Of a stretch of 64,000 nt of DNA, positions 61,608 to 64,000 are shown piece by piece. The stretch is from NCBI GenBank assembly GCA_964036665.1, contig OZ038533.1, positions 8,826,413 to 8,890,412 of the forward strand. The letters run 5' to 3'. Every line of letters starts with the position of its first letter. Position 1 is the stretch's first letter. This stretch comes from Gordius sp. MW1. Lineage: Eukaryota > Nematomorpha > Gordioida > Gordea > Gordiidae. The notes beneath the pieces are model-generated. The model did no database searches and was not told the DNA's origin. It saw only the letters and a program-made list of their open reading frames with translations. Both the position numbers and the translations under genes were made by a program.

Positions 61608-64000
61608 AACAATAAATCGTTGTCTTTTATCAAAATGATAGTTCTCGCAGCTTAAAACCTCTTTTCGGAAGTCAATCGAGGATAATAGGATTCTCAAATT
61701 GGCTTACTTTTATATATTTTTTCATGCTCTTTCACATAGAATTGAAAAAATAAATGTTTTTACCTCAAAATTTTTCACATATTTTTCTTTTGAACCGTAT
61801 TCATCCGATAAAAGTTGTCGTTTTCAGACGTGGTTTCTATGATCCCAAGTAAAAATTTATCAGAATCTAAAAACTAACTTTGAAATCATGATCGCATAGA
61901 GCAGTTTTCAAAAATTAAGCACTCACGTTGCGATACAACAAACTAATCGCAACAATAAAACGTTTTGTCAAAATGATAGTTCTCGCAGCTTAAAACCTCT
62001 TTTCGGAAGTCAATCGAAGATAATAGGATTCTCAAATTGGCTTACCTTTATATATTTTTTCATGCTCTTTCACATAGAATCGAAAAAAATAAATATTTTT
62101 ACCTCAAAATTTTTCACATATTTTTCTTTGAACCGTATTCATCCGATGAAAGTTGTCGTTTTCAGACGTGGTTTCTATGATCCCAAGTAAAAATTTATCA
62201 GAATCTAAAAACTAACTTTGAAATCATGATCGCATAGAGCAGTTTTCAAAAATTAAGCACTCACGTTGCGATACAACAAACTAATCGCAACAATAAAACG
62301 TTGTCTTTTGTCAAAATGATAGTTCTCGCAGCTTAAAACCTCTTTTCAGAAGTCAATCGAGGATAATAGGATTCTCAAATTGGCTTACTTTTATATATTT
62401 TTTCATGCTCTTTCACATAGAATCAAAAAAATAAATATTTTTACCTCAAAATTTTTCACATATTTTTCTTTGAACCGTATTCATCCGATGAAAGTTGTCG
62501 TTTTCAGACGTTGTTTCTATGATCCCAAGTAAAAATTTATCAGAATCTAAAAACTATTACTTTGAAATCATGATCGCATAGAGCAGTTTTCAAAAATTAA
62601 GCACTCACGTTGCGATACAACAAACTAATCGCAACAATAAAACGTTGTCTTTTGTCAAAATGATAATTCTCGCAGCTTAAAACCTCTTTTCGGAAGTCAA
62701 TCGAAGATAATAGGATTCTCAAATTGGCTTACTTTTATAAATTTTTTCATGCTCTTTCAAATAGAATTGAAAAAAATAAATATTTTTACCTCAAAATTTT
62801 TCACATATTTTTCTTTGAACCGTATTCATCCGATGAAAGTTGTCGTTTTCAGACGTGGTTTCTATGATCCCAAGTAAAAATTTATCAGAATCTAAAAACT
62901 ATTACTTTGAAATCATGATCGCATAGAGCAGTTTTCAAAAATTAAGCACTCACTTTGCGATACAACAAACTAATCGCAACAATAAAACGTTGTCTTTTGT
63001 CAAAATGATAGTTCTCGCAGCTTAAAACCTCTTTTCGGAAATCAATCGACGATAATAGGATTCTCAAATTGGCTTACTTTTTTATATTTTTTCATGCTCT
63101 TTCACATAGAATCGAAAAAAATAAATATTTTTACCTCAAAATATTTCACATATTTTTCTTTGAACCGTATTCATCCGATGAAAGTTGTGGTTTTCAGACG
63201 TGGTTTCTATGATCCCAAGTAAAATTTTATCAGAATCTGAAAACTATTACTTTAAAATCATGATCGCATAGAGCCATTTTCAAAAATTAAGCACTCACGT
63301 TGCGATACAACAAACTAATCGCAACAATAAAACGTTTTGTCAAAATGATAGTTCTCGCAGCTTAAAACCTCTTTTCGGAAGTCAATCGAAGATAATAGGA
63401 TTCTCAAATTGGCTTACTTTTATATATTTTTTCATGCTCTTTCACATAGAATCGAAAAAAATATGAATTTTTACCTCAAAATTTTTCACATATTTTTCTT
63501 TGAACCGTATTCATCCGATGAAAGTTGTCGTTTTCAGACGTGGTTTCTATGATCCCAAGTAAAAATTTATCAGAATCTAAAAACTATTACTTTGAAATCA
63601 TGATCGCATAGAGCAGTTTTCAAAAATTAAGCACTCACGTTGCGATACAACAAACTAATCGCAACAATAAAACGTTTTGTCAAAATGATAGTTCTCGCAG
63701 CTTAAAACCTCTTTTCGGAAGTCAATCGAAGATAATAGGATTCTCAAATTGGCTTACTTTTATATATTTTTTCATGCTCTTTCACATAGAAACGAAAAAA
63801 ATATATATTTTTACCTCAAAATGTTTCACATATTTTTCTTTGAACCGTATTCATCCGATGAAAGTTGTCGTTTTCAGACGTGGTTTCTATGATCCCAAGT
63901 AAAAATTTATCAGAATCTAAAAACTATTACTTTGAAATCATGATCGCATAAAGCAGTTTTCAAAAATTAAGCACTCACGTTGCGATACAACAAACTAATC
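61581..64000 (+). repeat. 9-mer higher-order repeat (3,086 bp), copy 2, cut by window end
   Basis: Second copy of 58495-61580, truncated by the window edge after about 2,420 bp. Private changes include CTTTTGAACC near 61788, CTTTTCAGAAG near 62342, TTTCAAATAG near 62755 and CATAAAGCAG near 63946. The next two monomers probably lie just outside the window. Confidence 0.9.

Larger units (their letters stand above)
46205..63690 (+). repeat. Zone with 5-bp-deleted monomers (AACGTTTTGTC)
   Basis: CGTTGTCTTTTGTC is shortened to CGTTTTGTC first near 46212 and 46893, then in many monomers from 51.35 kb to the window end, for example 52030, 52373, 53050, 53747, 54423, 55793, 56133, 57164, 57505, 58191, 58873, 60246, 60586, 61959, 63331 and 63671. 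I saw none to the left of 46.2 kb. It produces the 340-bp length class, and the 338-bp class when combined with CTAACTTTG. Confidence 0.88.
15837..64000 (+). repeat. Satellite array, right arm, about 141 monomers of ~343 bp
   Basis: Same family as the left arm in the opposite orientation. The landmark CACGTTGCG (CATGTTGCG, CACTTTGCG and similar in variants) recurs 141 times from 15959 to 63976, with a mean spacing near 343.0 bp. Most spacings fall in a few length classes: 345, 343, 342, 340, 338 and 331. These are explained by combinations of 2-, 3-, 5- and 9-bp deletions. I saw no interruption by a mobile element, microsatellite or gene across 48 kb. The right end is open. Confidence 0.97.

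Noticed and set aside
1-64000. CRISPR array (regular repeat of constant length)
   Set aside because: The whole 343-345 bp unit is repeated with no variable spacers, and units are about ten times longer than CRISPR repeat-spacer units.
1-64000. Naming the species or a known satellite family
   Set aside because: I do not recognise the monomer from memory with any confidence. A BLAST search of the 345-bp unit against nucleotide and repeat collections would decide it.

Overview
The window is satellite DNA from end to end. All 64,000 bases belong to one AT-rich tandem repeat family with a monomer of about 343-345 bp. I counted 46 copies of a landmark in the left part (mean spacing about 344.2 bp) and 141 in the right part (mean about 343.0 bp), so roughly 187 monomers in all. 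I found no protein-coding gene, RNA gene, transposon, CRISPR array or unique spacer DNA. Long reading frames of 60-76 codons recur once per monomer on either strand and are by-products of the repeat. A typical monomer has about 31% G+C (106 of 345 by hand count) and about 13 CpG sites. Both ends of the window lie inside the array, so it continues beyond them.

Layout: bases 1-15,833 carry the monomer on the minus strand and 15,837-64,000 carry it on the plus strand. The two arms meet at one sharp orientation switch at 15,834-15,836, where an ATT triplet joins two different phases of the monomer. Each break lies at the edge of an internal dyad of the monomer. A linked set of rare variants occurs near 13.0-13.2 kb (minus) and again near 16.9-17.1 kb (plus), so the arms share ancestry.

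Within the arms, monomers form a mosaic of higher-order repeats. Left arm: a 3-mer (1,033 bp), a 4-mer (1,379 bp), a 9-mer (3,098 bp) and a 12-mer displacement (about 4,129 bp). Right arm: 2-mer (686), 3-mer (1,025), 4-mers (1,380 and 1,355), 5-mer (1,720), 6-mer (2,066), 7-mer (2,402), 9-mer (3,086), 10-mer (3,439), 13-mer (4,452), 14-mer (4,810) and an 18/19-mer block (about 6.15-6.49 kb). No single order dominates. Diagnostic variants are confined to zones: roughly 15.8-26.1, 26.1-34.9, 34.9-50.6 and 46.2-64 kb. This is the pattern expected from repeated local unequal exchange or amplification.

Organism: nothing identifies the species. A long, high-copy satellite with higher-order structure and no genes points to a eukaryote, in constitutive heterochromatin, possibly (peri)centromeric. 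CpG is not depleted, which argues against heavy germline CpG methylation of this DNA and would fit many invertebrates; that is inference. The monomer length is close to two nucleosome repeats, also only suggestive. Coordinates of landmarks were counted by hand and copy identities are visual impressions, not computed alignments.
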